Positions 9,383 through 16,714 of a stretch of DNA of 64,000 nucleotides are shown here, in pieces. The first letter of the stretch is position 1. Each line of letters begins with the position of its first letter. The stretch is from Brevundimonas sp. UBA4553. Its GTDB lineage: Bacteria > Pseudomonadota > Alphaproteobacteria > Caulobacterales > Caulobacteraceae. The stretch lies in NCBI RefSeq assembly GCF_002387245.1, contig NZ_DGLD01000002.1:186001-250000 (forward strand). Direction: 5' to 3'. Made by a program: the position numbers and the translations under genes. Below the pieces are notes generated by a model. That model saw nothing but the letters and a program-made list of their open reading frames with translations, searched no databases and was not told the origin of the DNA.

Positions 9383-9408
9383 GGGTCCGGCCTGATCAGG
9401 CCGGACCC
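9383..9408. terminator. Perfect 26-bp palindrome downstream of sulfatase 2
   Basis: Two 13-base arms are perfectly complementary around a central GATC, giving a very stable GC-rich hairpin. It starts about 110 bases past the sulfatase 2 stop, with no T tract directly after it. Terminator or transcript-stabiliser is the simplest reading. Confidence 0.55.
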
Positions 9409-9702
9409 TTACTGTTGACGCGAAGCCTTCTTAGCGTGGTCGGCCGTCTTTAGCTGACATTCAGCTGGTCTGAACGCTGTCCGAGCTAGAAACCGTCCAG
9501 GCCTCATCAAAGAGTGATAATGTCAGGATATCCACCGGCAGGCGCGCCTCCGGTACTGAGGAGCAATCTTTAAGCCCCGGCCTGAGGCAGCATTATAGAA
9601 CTACCAATCACGGATTCCCGTCCCGAAGCGGACATTCCAAACCGTCGCCTTGAGTCAAAGTCCGACACTTCAAGGCGAGCTCGATTGGGTGTAATCGGCG
9701 CG

Positions 9703-9748
9703 TGAGCCACTCTTAGCTGGTTTTGAGCCAGTTCTAAGTGGTCTCGAC
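9703..9748 (+). repeat. Short dispersed repeat, copy 2 (full form with internal hairpin)
   Basis: The outer blocks 9703-9715 and 9737-9748 match copy 1 at 3543-3567 in inverted orientation. The 21 extra bases at 9716-9736 contain CTGG...CCAG and make the whole unit an imperfect hairpin. It lies 12 bases from the 3' end of the tRNA gene. Confidence 0.7.
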
Positions 9749-9759
9749 AGACAACGGGG

Positions 9760-9835
9760 TGGTAGGCCTGGAGGGACTCGAACCCCCAACCAGACCGTTA
9801 TGAGCGGTCGGCTCTAACCATTGAGCTACAGGCCC
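9760..9835 (-). tRNA. tRNA with CAU anticodon, probably tRNA-Ile2 (lysidine type)
   Basis: A complete 76-base cloverleaf on the minus strand: acceptor GGGCCTG pairing with CAGGCCT, D-arm GCTC/GAGC, anticodon stem GACCG/CGGTC around loop CTCATAA, T-arm GGGGG TTCGAGT CCCTC, and an encoded CCA end. The anticodon is CAU. The body resembles bacterial ileX-type tRNA rather than initiator tRNA, which suggests an AUA-decoding tRNA-Ile2 needing TilS. Elongator Met is the alternative. Confidence 0.92.
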
Positions 9836-10019
9836 CCGATGCGGGAGACGCTGCCTAGCAGGCGTCGGGCCTGCTGCAAAGACGCCCCGTACCTGTCGCG
9901 CTTTTCATGCCGATGAACGGAACCTGCACGGGGGCCTTCCGCGTTCGTTCAGCTTCAAACGGCCAAGTTGGGCCGTGGCTGGCGAACACGCCCGCCGATC
10001 GATTTCGACGGAGACTATG

Positions 10020-10778
10020 ATGACCCGCACCGCACGCGCCCTGATGTTGGGCACGGCCCTGATGACGTTGACGGCGCCGGCCGTCGCGTCGGCACAATCA
10101 CAACCCGGCGGCTCTTCGCCGATGCAGGTGCACGCCATGGCTCAACAACCCGCTCTGAACCTGTCCGCCTATGGCGAGGTCAAGGTCGTTCCCGATCAGG
10201 CCACCATCAACTTCGGCGTGGTCACCGAGGCCGCGACCGCCCAGGAGGCCATGGCTCAGAACGCCCAGCAGATGACCCGCGTGGTCGCCGCCCTGCGCCG
10301 CGCCGGGATCGCCGAGCGCGACATCCAGACCTCGGGCCTGAACCTGTCGGCGCAGTACGACTATCAGCAGAACGAACCGCCCAAGCTGCGCGGTTATCAG
10401 GCCCAGAACCGCGTCACGGTGATTATCAACGACCTGACCAAGGTCGGCTCGACCGCAGACGCTGTGGTGACGGCCGGCGTCAATCAGATCGACGGCATCG
10501 CCTTCGGCCTGAAGGACCCCAAGGCGGCCGAGGATCAGGCCCGTCAACAGGCCGTGCGCGCCCTGCAGGACAAGGCGCGGCTCTACGCCCAGGCCCTGGG
10601 CGTCCAGTTGGGCGGCGTCCGCTCGCTGACCGAGGGTGGCGGCTTCACGCCCGAACCGCCGCGTCCGATGTATGCTCGCGCCATGGCCATGGACGCCGGC
10701 GCGGCCTCGACCCCGGTGTCGGCGGGCGAGCTGACGGTCCGCATCGACATCACCGGAACCTACGACATCGTCCGCTGA
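10020..10778 (+). CDS. SIMPL domain (DUF541) periplasmic protein
   Basis: Predicted 252-residue secreted protein. A signal peptide is clear (MTRTARALMLGTALMTLTAPAV... ending near ASAQ). A SIMPL/DUF541 domain follows, with LSAYGEVKVVPDQATINFGV and the NRVTVIINDL segment. The ATG at 10020 is six bases from GGAG and is preferred over the ATG three bases earlier. The family, which includes BP26/OMP28-like proteins, is periplasmic or outer-membrane associated and of poorly defined function. A strong terminator follows, so it is likely monocistronic. Confidence 0.87.
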   Translation: MTRTARALMLGTALMTLTAPAVASAQSQPGGSSPMQVHAMAQQPALNLSAYGEVKVVPDQATINFGVVTEAATAQEAMAQNAQQMTRVVAALRRAGIAERDIQTSGLNLSAQYDYQQNEPPKLRGYQAQNRVTVIINDLTKVGSTADAVVTAGVNQIDGIAFGLKDPKAAEDQARQQAVRALQDKARLYAQALGVQLGGVRSLTEGGGFTPEPPRPMYARAMAMDAGAASTPVSAGELTVRIDITGTYDIVR

Positions 10779-10801
10779 TCGAACGAGCTGAACTCCAGGA
10801 A

Positions 10802-10829
10802 GGGCCTGCCGGCGACGGCGGGCCCTTTT
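10802..10829 (+). terminator. Intrinsic terminator after the SIMPL gene
   Basis: GGGCCTGCCG and CGGCGGGCCC form a ten-pair stem (one G-T wobble) with a four-base loop, followed immediately by TTTT. Confidence 0.85.
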
Positions 10830-10927
10830 CCGCCCCTCATTACCGGGGCTTCATTTGACGGCGGCTCGCTGCGCCCTATGCTCGCGGCAGGCCGCGTTTG
10901 GCCACTGACGGGACGGCCGCCTTTTTC

Positions 10928-12715
10928 ATGAAACAGTTCTTCCTGACCATGCTCGGCGTTTTCGCCGGGCTCGTGGCCTTCTTCATCGTCCTGCCGATCG
11001 TGGCCCTGCTGTTCTTCGCCGCCGCCGCCGGCGCCTCCAAGCCGACCACGCCCGCCAATTCCGTGCTGGAGCTGGACCTGCGCGAAGGGCTCAGCGATCA
11101 GCAACCGACCAATCCGTTTGCAGCGTTCGGCGGGTCGGGCCTGTCGGTGATCCATATCGTCGACACCCTGGCCCAGGCCGAGAAGGACGACAGCGTCAAG
11201 GTTCTGCTGGTGCGCGCGCCCGAGGCCGGGATGACCCCCGCCGCCGCCGACGAGGTGCGTCAGGCGATCAATCGGTTCCGCGCCTCCGGCAAGACCGTCA
11301 TCGCCCACAGCCAGGGCTTCATGCCCGTCGGGGCGGTGGTGTCCAGCTACATGGTCGCGGCCAGCGCCGACCAGCTGTGGCTGCAGAACACAGCCAACTT
11401 CCAGGCGACCGGCCTGTCCAGCGACAGCGTCTTCCTGGGCCGCGCCTTCCAGAAATACGGCGTCCAGCCCGAGTTCGAGCAGCGCTACGAGTACAAGAAC
11501 GCGGTCAACGAATATACGCAGAGCGACTACACCGCCCCGCACCGCGAGGCGATGCTGGCCTGGATGACCTCCATCTACGACAGCGCCCTGGCCAATACGG
11601 CGCGCGACCGCAAGACCACGCCCGAGGCGTTGAAGGCGACCCTTGAGGCCGGTCCCTATTCCGCAGAACAGGCCCTGTCGCTGAAGCTGGTCGACAAGAT
11701 CGGCCAGGTCGAGGAGGCCGAAGCCGCCGCCAAGGCCAAGGCCGGCAAGGACGCCAGGATCATCGCCTTCGGCGACTACGCCTCGATGCAGGGCGCTCGC
11801 ACCGGCTCGGGCAAGTCGGCCATCGCCATCGTCGGCGGCGAGGGCGCGATCATGACCGGGCGCGGCCAGAGCGCCTCGCCGTTCGGCTCGGGCTCGGACA
11901 TCCGCTCGGACGACACGGCCAAGGCCATCTATGACGCCATCGAGGACAAGGCGGTGAAGGCCATCGTCTTCCGAGTCTCCTCGCCGGGCGGTTCGCCCGA
12001 AGCTTCGGAACAGATCCTGGCCGCCGTGCGCGCCGCCAAGGCCGCGGGCAAGCCGGTGGTGGTCTCCATGGGCGCCTATGCGGCCTCGGGCGGCTACTGG
12101 ATCAGTTCGGAGGCCGACTGGATCGTGGCCCAGCCCTCCACCCTGACCGGCTCCATCGGCGTCTTCGGCGGCAAGTTCGTCCTGGCCGACGCCCTGGGCC
12201 GCTTCGGCGTCGACATGCGCGGCCTGTCGGTCGGCGGGGACTACGCCGACGCCTTCTCGCCGGCGCAGGGCTTTGATCAGGGCCAGCGCGCCGCCTTCGC
12301 CGCCTCGATGGATCGCGTCTACGAGGAGTTCGTCGCGCGCGTCTCGACGGGGCGCAAACTGCCGGTCGAGCGCGTGCGCGAGATCGCCAAGGGGCGGGTC
12401 TGGACCGGCGCCCAGGCCAAGGCCCTGGGTCTGGTCGATGAGTTGGGCGGTCTGAACGAGGCCATCATCAAGGCGCGCAAGCTGGCCAATATCCCGACCA
12501 GCGAGTCGGTGCGCTTCAAGCGCTTCCCGACGCCTCAGTCGCCGTGGGAAGCCCTGGCTTCGGCCTTCGGCGCTTCCGGTCAAGCCGCCGAGGCCATGGT
12601 CTCGGTCGGTCAGGTCATGGGCGATCCGGCGGCCCAGGCCATGCTGAATCGCGTCGAGGCCGAACGTCTTCGCAGCCGCGGGGCGGTGGTGCTGGCCGAC
12701 CAGCCGGCTTTTTGA
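10928..12715 (+). CDS. sppA: Signal peptide peptidase SppA, 67K type
   Basis: Predicted 595-residue inner-membrane serine protease that clears cleaved signal peptides. One N-terminal transmembrane anchor (about residues 7-34) is followed by two tandem SppA/ClpP-like domains. The general base is K190 in YEYKNAV and the nucleophile is S387 in AASGGYW, matching the Lys/Ser dyad split between the two domains in long-form SppA. The start at 10928 places the anchor right at the N-terminus. It precedes a small membrane protein gene on the same strand. Confidence 0.95.
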   Translation: MKQFFLTMLGVFAGLVAFFIVLPIVALLFFAAAAGASKPTTPANSVLELDLREGLSDQQPTNPFAAFGGSGLSVIHIVDTLAQAEKDDSVKVLLVRAPEAGMTPAAADEVRQAINRFRASGKTVIAHSQGFMPVGAVVSSYMVAASADQLWLQNTANFQATGLSSDSVFLGRAFQKYGVQPEFEQRYEYKNAVNEYTQSDYTAPHREAMLAWMTSIYDSALANTARDRKTTPEALKATLEAGPYSAEQALSLKLVDKIGQVEEAEAAAKAKAGKDARIIAFGDYASMQGARTGSGKSAIAIVGGEGAIMTGRGQSASPFGSGSDIRSDDTAKAIYDAIEDKAVKAIVFRVSSPGGSPEASEQILAAVRAAKAAGKPVVVSMGAYAASGGYWISSEADWIVAQPSTLTGSIGVFGGKFVLADALGRFGVDMRGLSVGGDYADAFSPAQGFDQGQRAAFAASMDRVYEEFVARVSTGRKLPVERVREIAKGRVWTGAQAKALGLVDELGGLNEAIIKARKLANIPTSESVRFKRFPTPQSPWEALASAFGASGQAAEAMVSVGQVMGDPAAQAMLNRVEAERLRSRGAVVLADQPAF

Positions 12716-12827
12716 AGGCGGCCGGCCTGACTGATGCGTGATGTCGCACTCCATTGACCGTTCAGGTCGATGGACCGACATTGAGGTTCAGGCGTTCCTT
12801 CATCGGCGCGCCATGAAAGGCAGTTCC

Positions 12828-13151
12828 ATGATCCAGTCCGACCCCTTCGCCCAGATCGAGTTCAACGCCCGGCGCCGCACCGGCGGCGGCCTGTTGACGC
12901 CGATCGTCTGGCTCGGCGGTCTGATCGCAACGGCCCTGGCCGTCACCGTGGGCGCCGTTCTGGCCGTCCTGACCGCCGCTGCGGTCGCCGTGATCGCCCT
13001 GATCGCAGGCGTGGTCGTCTTCTTCGCCGGTTTCGCCTTCCGTGCGCGCCGGGCCCGCAGCGCCCGCGCTCGCCAGGACGAAGGCGTGATCGACGCGCAC
13101 AAGGTGGGCGACACCTGGGTCGCCTACGGCTGGGAACGCGAAGGGCGCTGA
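12828..13151 (+). CDS. Small membrane protein of unknown function
   Basis: Predicted 107 residues. An N-terminal MIQSDPFAQIEFNARRR head precedes one long, or two closely packed, hydrophobic helices rich in Ala, Val and Ile, then a basic ARRARSARARQ stretch and a C-terminal VGDTWVAYGWEREGR tail. The start at 12828 has AAAGG seven bases upstream; an ATG at 12813 is an alternative. It sits between sppA and an amidase gene, with the amidase starting ten bases downstream. No family is recognised. Confidence 0.6.
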   Translation: MIQSDPFAQIEFNARRRTGGGLLTPIVWLGGLIATALAVTVGAVLAVLTAAAVAVIALIAGVVVFFAGFAFRARRARSARARQDEGVIDAHKVGDTWVAYGWEREGR

Positions 13152-13160
13152 TCGAGCGCC

Positions 13161-13922
13161 ATGCTGAACTTCACCGACGCCCCGTCGCCTAATTTCAACG
13201 CCCGGCGCGGCCCGCCGGACATGCTGGTGCTGCACTACACCGGGATGAAGACGGCTGACGAAGCCGTCGCCCGGTTGCGCGATCCGGCGGCCGAGGTTTC
13301 GGCCCACTACGTCGTCAATGAGAACGGCGTGATCCTTCGCCTGGTGCCGGAGGAACGCCGCGCCTGGCACGCTGGTCGCGGCGTCTGGCAGGGCGAGACC
13401 GACTTGAACGCCGCCTCCATCGGGATCGAGATCGTCAATCCGGGTCACGAGTTCGGCTATCGCGCCTTTCCCGAGCCCCAGATCGCTGCGGTCATCGCCC
13501 TGATCACCGACATCCGTTCGCGCTGGTCCATTCCGGACGCCCGCATCATCGGTCACGCTGACGCCGCCCCCGATCGCAAGCAGGATCCGGGCGAGCTGTT
13601 TCCCTGGAAGCGCCTGGCCGAGGCCGGGCACGGGCTATGGTTCGATCCCGCCCCGGAACGCGTCGCCGCGCTCGGCGCCGATCTCTCGCCGGGTGATGAA
13701 GGGCTGGGCGTCATCGTCCTGCGCTCGGGCCTGCACCGGCTGGGCTACGGGCTGAAGCCGGGCGGTGACTATGATGACGAGACCCGCCTGACCGTCGAGG
13801 CCTTCCAGCGCCACTGGCGGCCTGACCGCGTTGACGGCGTGGCCGACGGCGAGACTCGCGCTCGCCTGGTCGGTCTGCTGCAACTGGCCTCGGTCGAGAG
13901 CGTCACCGGGGTTCTGGATTGA
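13161..13922 (+). CDS. N-acetylmuramoyl-L-alanine amidase, AmiD-like, with peptidoglycan-binding domain
   Basis: Predicted 253 residues: an Amidase_2 domain (about 15-155) followed by a PG_binding_1 domain (about 175-245). Zinc ligands are likely H25 (LHYTGM), H132 and D142 (GHADAAPDRKQDPG), as in AmpD/AmiD. It hydrolyses the bond between MurNAc and L-alanine, in recycling or cell-wall turnover. No signal peptide is visible, which argues for a cytosolic AmpD-like recycling role despite the binding domain; a non-classical export route cannot be excluded. Confidence 0.9.
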   Translation: MLNFTDAPSPNFNARRGPPDMLVLHYTGMKTADEAVARLRDPAAEVSAHYVVNENGVILRLVPEERRAWHAGRGVWQGETDLNAASIGIEIVNPGHEFGYRAFPEPQIAAVIALITDIRSRWSIPDARIIGHADAAPDRKQDPGELFPWKRLAEAGHGLWFDPAPERVAALGADLSPGDEGLGVIVLRSGLHRLGYGLKPGGDYDDETRLTVEAFQRHWRPDRVDGVADGETRARLVGLLQLASVESVTGVLD

Positions 13923-13953
13923 CGGACGCGCCTTTCGCGCGCACTTAGCCCCC

Positions 13954-14330
13954 GCCAGACGGCCGGGCGGTCGCGGCGAGAGCTTGCTCTTGTCGAGGAA
14001 AGTCCGGGCTCCACGGTGAAGAGGCGGCGGGTAACTCCCGCCCGGGGCGACCCGAGGGATAGCGCCACAGAAAGCAAACCGCCTGGGCTCCGGCCCGGGG
14101 AAGGGTGAAAGGGTGGGGTAAGAGCCCACCGCGTCGGCGGCAACGTCGGCGGCATGGCAAGCCCCGCCTGGAGCAAGACCGAATAGGGACGTCGCGCGGG
14201 CTCGCTCGCAGGGTTCACCGCCCGAGGCGTCCGGGTAGGTCGCGAGAACCGCTCAGCAATGGGCGGTCCAGAGGAATGATCGTCGCCGCCTTTCGGGGCG
14301 GAACAGAACCCGGCTTACAGGCCGTCTGGC
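13954..14330 (+). ncRNA. rnpB: RNase P RNA (class A)
   Basis: Catalytic RNA of RNase P for tRNA 5' maturation. The P1 helix is perfect: 13954-13964 pairs with 14320-14330 over 11 bases. The universal core GAGGAAAGTCCGGGCTCCAC follows near 14020, and the 3' core segment ACAGAACCCGGCTTACAG lies at about 14303. Length of about 377 bases is normal for alphaproteobacteria. A run of six T follows P1. Confidence 0.96.
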
Positions 14331-14337
14331 ATTTTTT
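14320..14337 (+). terminator. rnpB terminator
   Basis: The 3' strand of P1 is followed by A and six T at 14332-14337; the end of RNase P RNA itself probably serves as the terminator. Confidence 0.6.
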
Positions 14338-14513
14338 GAGGGCCTATCGCCCTTCGGGCTACTTGAGGCCCGCCATACTTCTCCCTCTCCCGGCGGGAGA
14401 GGGCTTGAGCCTCCAAGAGCGAAGCGATTGGTCAGGCGAAAGGGTGGGGGGTTAGGCTGTCAGTCGGCGGAAGCCGCAGTGCGACGGCTCGCGCCGACGA
14501 CGCGCCCGGGGAA

Positions 14514-14552
14514 CCCTCATCCGGTCCTGCGAACCGCCTTCTCCCATCGGGA
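14514..14552 (+). repeat. Dispersed intergenic repeat, CCCTCATCCGG family, copy 1
   Basis: About 39 bases that align, with several mismatches, to the reverse complement of 42982-43023. Both copies are intergenic. The arms resemble the GGGAGAAGG / CCTTCTCCC repeats common in Caulobacterales intergenic DNA. Confidence 0.6.
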
Positions 14553-14722
14553 TAAGGGGCGAAGCGTTGCCTTCAGGCCTTGCCATTAACCCCTGCGTTG
14601 AAAACATGGCGGAAAATGCGGTCCGCAGGCTGTGAATACTCTTGATGTTGCCTGTATGTTCTCATTCTTGACTGTGTGAACCGTTCGGCGAACTGCAAAT
14701 TTGGTTAAAGGGTGTCAACTAA

Positions 14723-14757
14723 TCCCATTGAGGCCCATTTGATCCCATGCTATCCCA
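14723..14757 (+). promoter_or_regulatory. MraZ-binding box: four phased TCCCA/GCCCA repeats
   Basis: TCCCA at 14723, GCCCA at 14733, TCCCA at 14743 and TCCCA at 14753 are spaced exactly ten bases apart, reading TGGGN-N5 on the other strand. This is the known MraZ operator pattern (TGGGN repeats with five-base spacers). The box ends 75 bases before mraZ, so MraZ autoregulation of the dcw operon is expected. Confidence 0.88.
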
Positions 14758-14832
14758 CAACCTCATGAGTAGGGGCTGTGGCCCGGCGCGTGGTGTCATC
14801 AACGGATTTTCAGGGGCGGGCCGAGGGGCTCG

Positions 14833-15321
14833 ATGGGGCAGGGCGTGTTTCTCTCGACCTACGAGAAGCAGCTGGACGGCAAGCGCCGTCTCTTGATCCC
14901 CCAGGAATTCCGCACGGCTGAAAACGGCGCCGAGCACGGCGTCTTCTGCTTCCCCTCCATTGAAGCCGACTGCCTGGAAGCGGGCGGCGACAAGCTGTTC
15001 GCCGAATATCGCGCCGTCATCGAAAGCCTGCCTTTCGGCGATCCCTATCGCTCGGCGCTGGAGGCTTCGATCTTCGGCGAGCAGAAGCCGCTGTCCTACG
15101 ACTCGGCTGGTCGCATCACCCTGCCGGAACATCTCTGCGCCGAGGTCGATCTGTCCGAAACGGTCGTCATCTACGGCGTCGGCGAGCGCTTCCAGATCTG
15201 GAACAAGGACAAGTGGGCCGCGCACCGCGCCGAGCAGCGACGTATGGCGCGCGAGGGCCTGAAGCAGTTCGGCGAGATGCGCCGCCAGGCCTCGGCGGCG
15301 AAAGCCGGAGGCGCGGCATGA
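14833..15321 (+). CDS. mraZ: Division/cell wall cluster transcriptional regulator MraZ
   Basis: Predicted 162 residues with two SpoVT/AbrB-like MraZ repeats (about 7-55 and 82-130), including the conserved DGKRRLLIPQEFR and SAGRITLPEHL signatures. It is a DNA-binding repressor or activator of the dcw operon and binds TGGGN repeats; four such repeats lie just upstream. It is the first gene of the cluster and overlaps rsmH by four bases (ATGA). Confidence 0.96.
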   Translation: MGQGVFLSTYEKQLDGKRRLLIPQEFRTAENGAEHGVFCFPSIEADCLEAGGDKLFAEYRAVIESLPFGDPYRSALEASIFGEQKPLSYDSAGRITLPEHLCAEVDLSETVVIYGVGERFQIWNKDKWAAHRAEQRRMAREGLKQFGEMRRQASAAKAGGAA

Positions 15322-16295
15322 CCTCGCCACACGCCCCCGTCCTGTTGGCTGAAGTCCTTGAGGCCCTGAACCCGCAGCCGGGCGACGTCGTCATTGACGC
15401 CACCTTCGGCGCCGGCGGCTACACCCGCGCCATTCTGGAGCGCGGCGCCCAGGTTATCGGTCTGGATCGGGATCCGACCGTCCAGCCGCACGCCGATGCG
15501 GTCGCCGCCGCCTACCCGGATCAGTTCCAGCTGATCCGCACCCCATTCTCGGGCCTGTCCGAAGCCTTCGCCGAAACCGGCAAGGCCCAGCTGAACGGCG
15601 CCGTCTTCGACATCGGCGTCTCGTCGATGCAGCTGGATCAGGCCGAGCGCGGCTTCTCCTTCATGCGCGACGGGCCGCTGGACATGCGCATGGGCGATAC
15701 GGGGCCGACTGCCGCCGACATCGTCAACACCTGGGATCACGGGCCGCTGGCCCACATCTTCAAGCAGTACGGCGATGAGCGTCAGTCGGGCCGGGTCGCA
15801 ACCGCCATCCTGCGCCGCCGCCTCGAGCAGCCGTTCAGCCGCACCCTGGATTTGGCCGAGGTGGTGGAGAAGGCTTTGGGCGGGCGCCGCGGCGCGCCGA
15901 TCCATCCGGCCACCCGCGTGTTCCAGGCTCTGCGCATCGCCGTCAACGACGAACTGGGTCAGTTGGAGCGCGGTCTGGAAGCGGCCGAGGCGACCTTGGC
16001 GCCGGGTGGGCGTCTGGTCGTCGTCACCTTCCACTCGCTGGAAGACCGTATCGTCAAAGCCTTCATGACCGAGCGTACCGGCAATGCCCCGGGCGGTTCG
16101 CGCCACGCCCCGGTGGCCGTGGAAACCCGCAAACCCAGCTTCGATCTGATGTTCAAGGGCGCTCGGGAAGCGGGCGAGGCCGAGCTGGCCGCCAACCCCC
16201 GCGCCCGATCCGCCCGCCTGCGCGCGGCGGTCCGCACCACGGCTCCGGCCTGGGGCGCGATTGAAGGCCGGTCTGGCGGAGGGAGGCGCGCATGA
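15318..16295 (+). CDS. rsmH: 16S rRNA (cytosine(1402)-N(4))-methyltransferase RsmH (MraW)
   Basis: Predicted 325-residue SAM-dependent methyltransferase of N4-C1402 in 16S rRNA. The SAM motif DATFGAGGYTRAIL lies near residue 26, and conserved DIGVSSMQLDQAERGFSF, GDERQSGRVA and VTFHSLEDRIVK segments are present. The start at 15318 overlaps mraZ by four bases, and the gene overlaps ftsL by four bases at its end. Confidence 0.97.
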   Translation: MTSPHAPVLLAEVLEALNPQPGDVVIDATFGAGGYTRAILERGAQVIGLDRDPTVQPHADAVAAAYPDQFQLIRTPFSGLSEAFAETGKAQLNGAVFDIGVSSMQLDQAERGFSFMRDGPLDMRMGDTGPTAADIVNTWDHGPLAHIFKQYGDERQSGRVATAILRRRLEQPFSRTLDLAEVVEKALGGRRGAPIHPATRVFQALRIAVNDELGQLERGLEAAEATLAPGGRLVVVTFHSLEDRIVKAFMTERTGNAPGGSRHAPVAVETRKPSFDLMFKGAREAGEAELAANPRARSARLRAAVRTTAPAWGAIEGRSGGGRRA

Positions 16296-16714
16296 TCGCC
16301 GTTCCCGTTCCGGTGAAGCGCCTGTTCGACTGGAAGGTCCGCGGCGTGCGCTGCGTCGAGATCATCGGCGTGGTCTGCGTCGCCGCCCTGGTCTTCTCGG
16401 TCTACATCGCCAAGGCCGCCGCCGCCCGCGAAAGCGCCGAGATCAGCCGTATCGAGAGCGAGATCCGCGAGAACCGCCAGCGTGTCCGCCTGTTGCGCGC
16501 CGAGGCGACCCGGCTGGAGCAGCCGGCGCGGCTTGAGGCCCTGTCGCGCGGGATCGGCCTTGGGCCGGTCGACGTGCACCGTCAGGCGGTCGAGACGGGC
16601 TTGCCCGCCATCGCTCCGCCGCCCGCCGCCGCTGTGTCGCCGGCGCCAGCGCCCGCCGCCGTTGCGCCTGCCGCGCCTGTTGTTGAGCCGAACGCCGAGG
16701 AGAGCCTGCATTGA
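16292..16714 (+). CDS. ftsL: Cell division protein FtsL
   Basis: Predicted 140-residue bitopic divisome protein. A short cytosolic head is followed by a transmembrane helix (about 23-42, IIGVVCVAALVFSVYIAKAA) and a coiled-coil periplasmic stretch (ARESAEISRIESEIRENRQRV...). A Pro/Ala-rich tail (about 105-135) is lineage-specific. It links to FtsB/FtsQ and activates FtsWI. It is coupled to rsmH by ATGA and to ftsI by TTGA. Confidence 0.9.
   Translation: MIAVPVPVKRLFDWKVRGVRCVEIIGVVCVAALVFSVYIAKAAAARESAEISRIESEIRENRQRVRLLRAEATRLEQPARLEALSRGIGLGPVDVHRQAVETGLPAIAPPPAAAVSPAPAPAAVAPAAPVVEPNAEESLH

Larger units (their letters stand above)
9274..9759. other. Gene-free interval between sulfatase 2 and tRNA
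   Basis: No supportable gene. It contains a perfect palindrome at 9383-9408, a GCGGACATT-type motif near 9637 that resembles degenerate motifs at 4110-4200, and repeat copy 2 at 9703-9748. Base composition is lower in GC than flanking core genes. Confidence 0.5.
14338..14832. other. Gene-free interval with repeats and mraZ control region
   Basis: No gene is supported. The left part holds dispersed-repeat material: a nine-base-pair hairpin at 14383-14403 (CCCTCTCCC/GGGAGAGGG) and a CCCTCATCCGG-type repeat at 14514-14552 that recurs inverted at 42982-43023. The right part, from about 14640, is AT-richer and should contain the dcw promoter. A TTGACT at 14668-14673 is a possible -35 element, without a convincing -10. 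Confidence 0.55.

Noticed and set aside
9383..9408. The perfect palindrome as an insertion-sequence end
   Set aside because: No second copy or transposase was found; its position after a gene suggests a hairpin terminator.
3543..9835. The sulfatase segment as an integrated genomic island using the tRNA as attachment site
   Set aside because: No integrase, no direct repeat of the tRNA 3' end at the left boundary, and only inverted short repeats; kept as an open question about boundaries.
10760..12781. A 673-codon minus-strand open frame across sppA
   Set aside because: Shadow of sppA, which has intact catalytic residues; the translation is compositionally biased.
14723..14757. The phased TCCCA repeats as a CRISPR or iteron array
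   Set aside because: The units are five bases with five-base spacers directly upstream of mraZ, which fits the MraZ operator.
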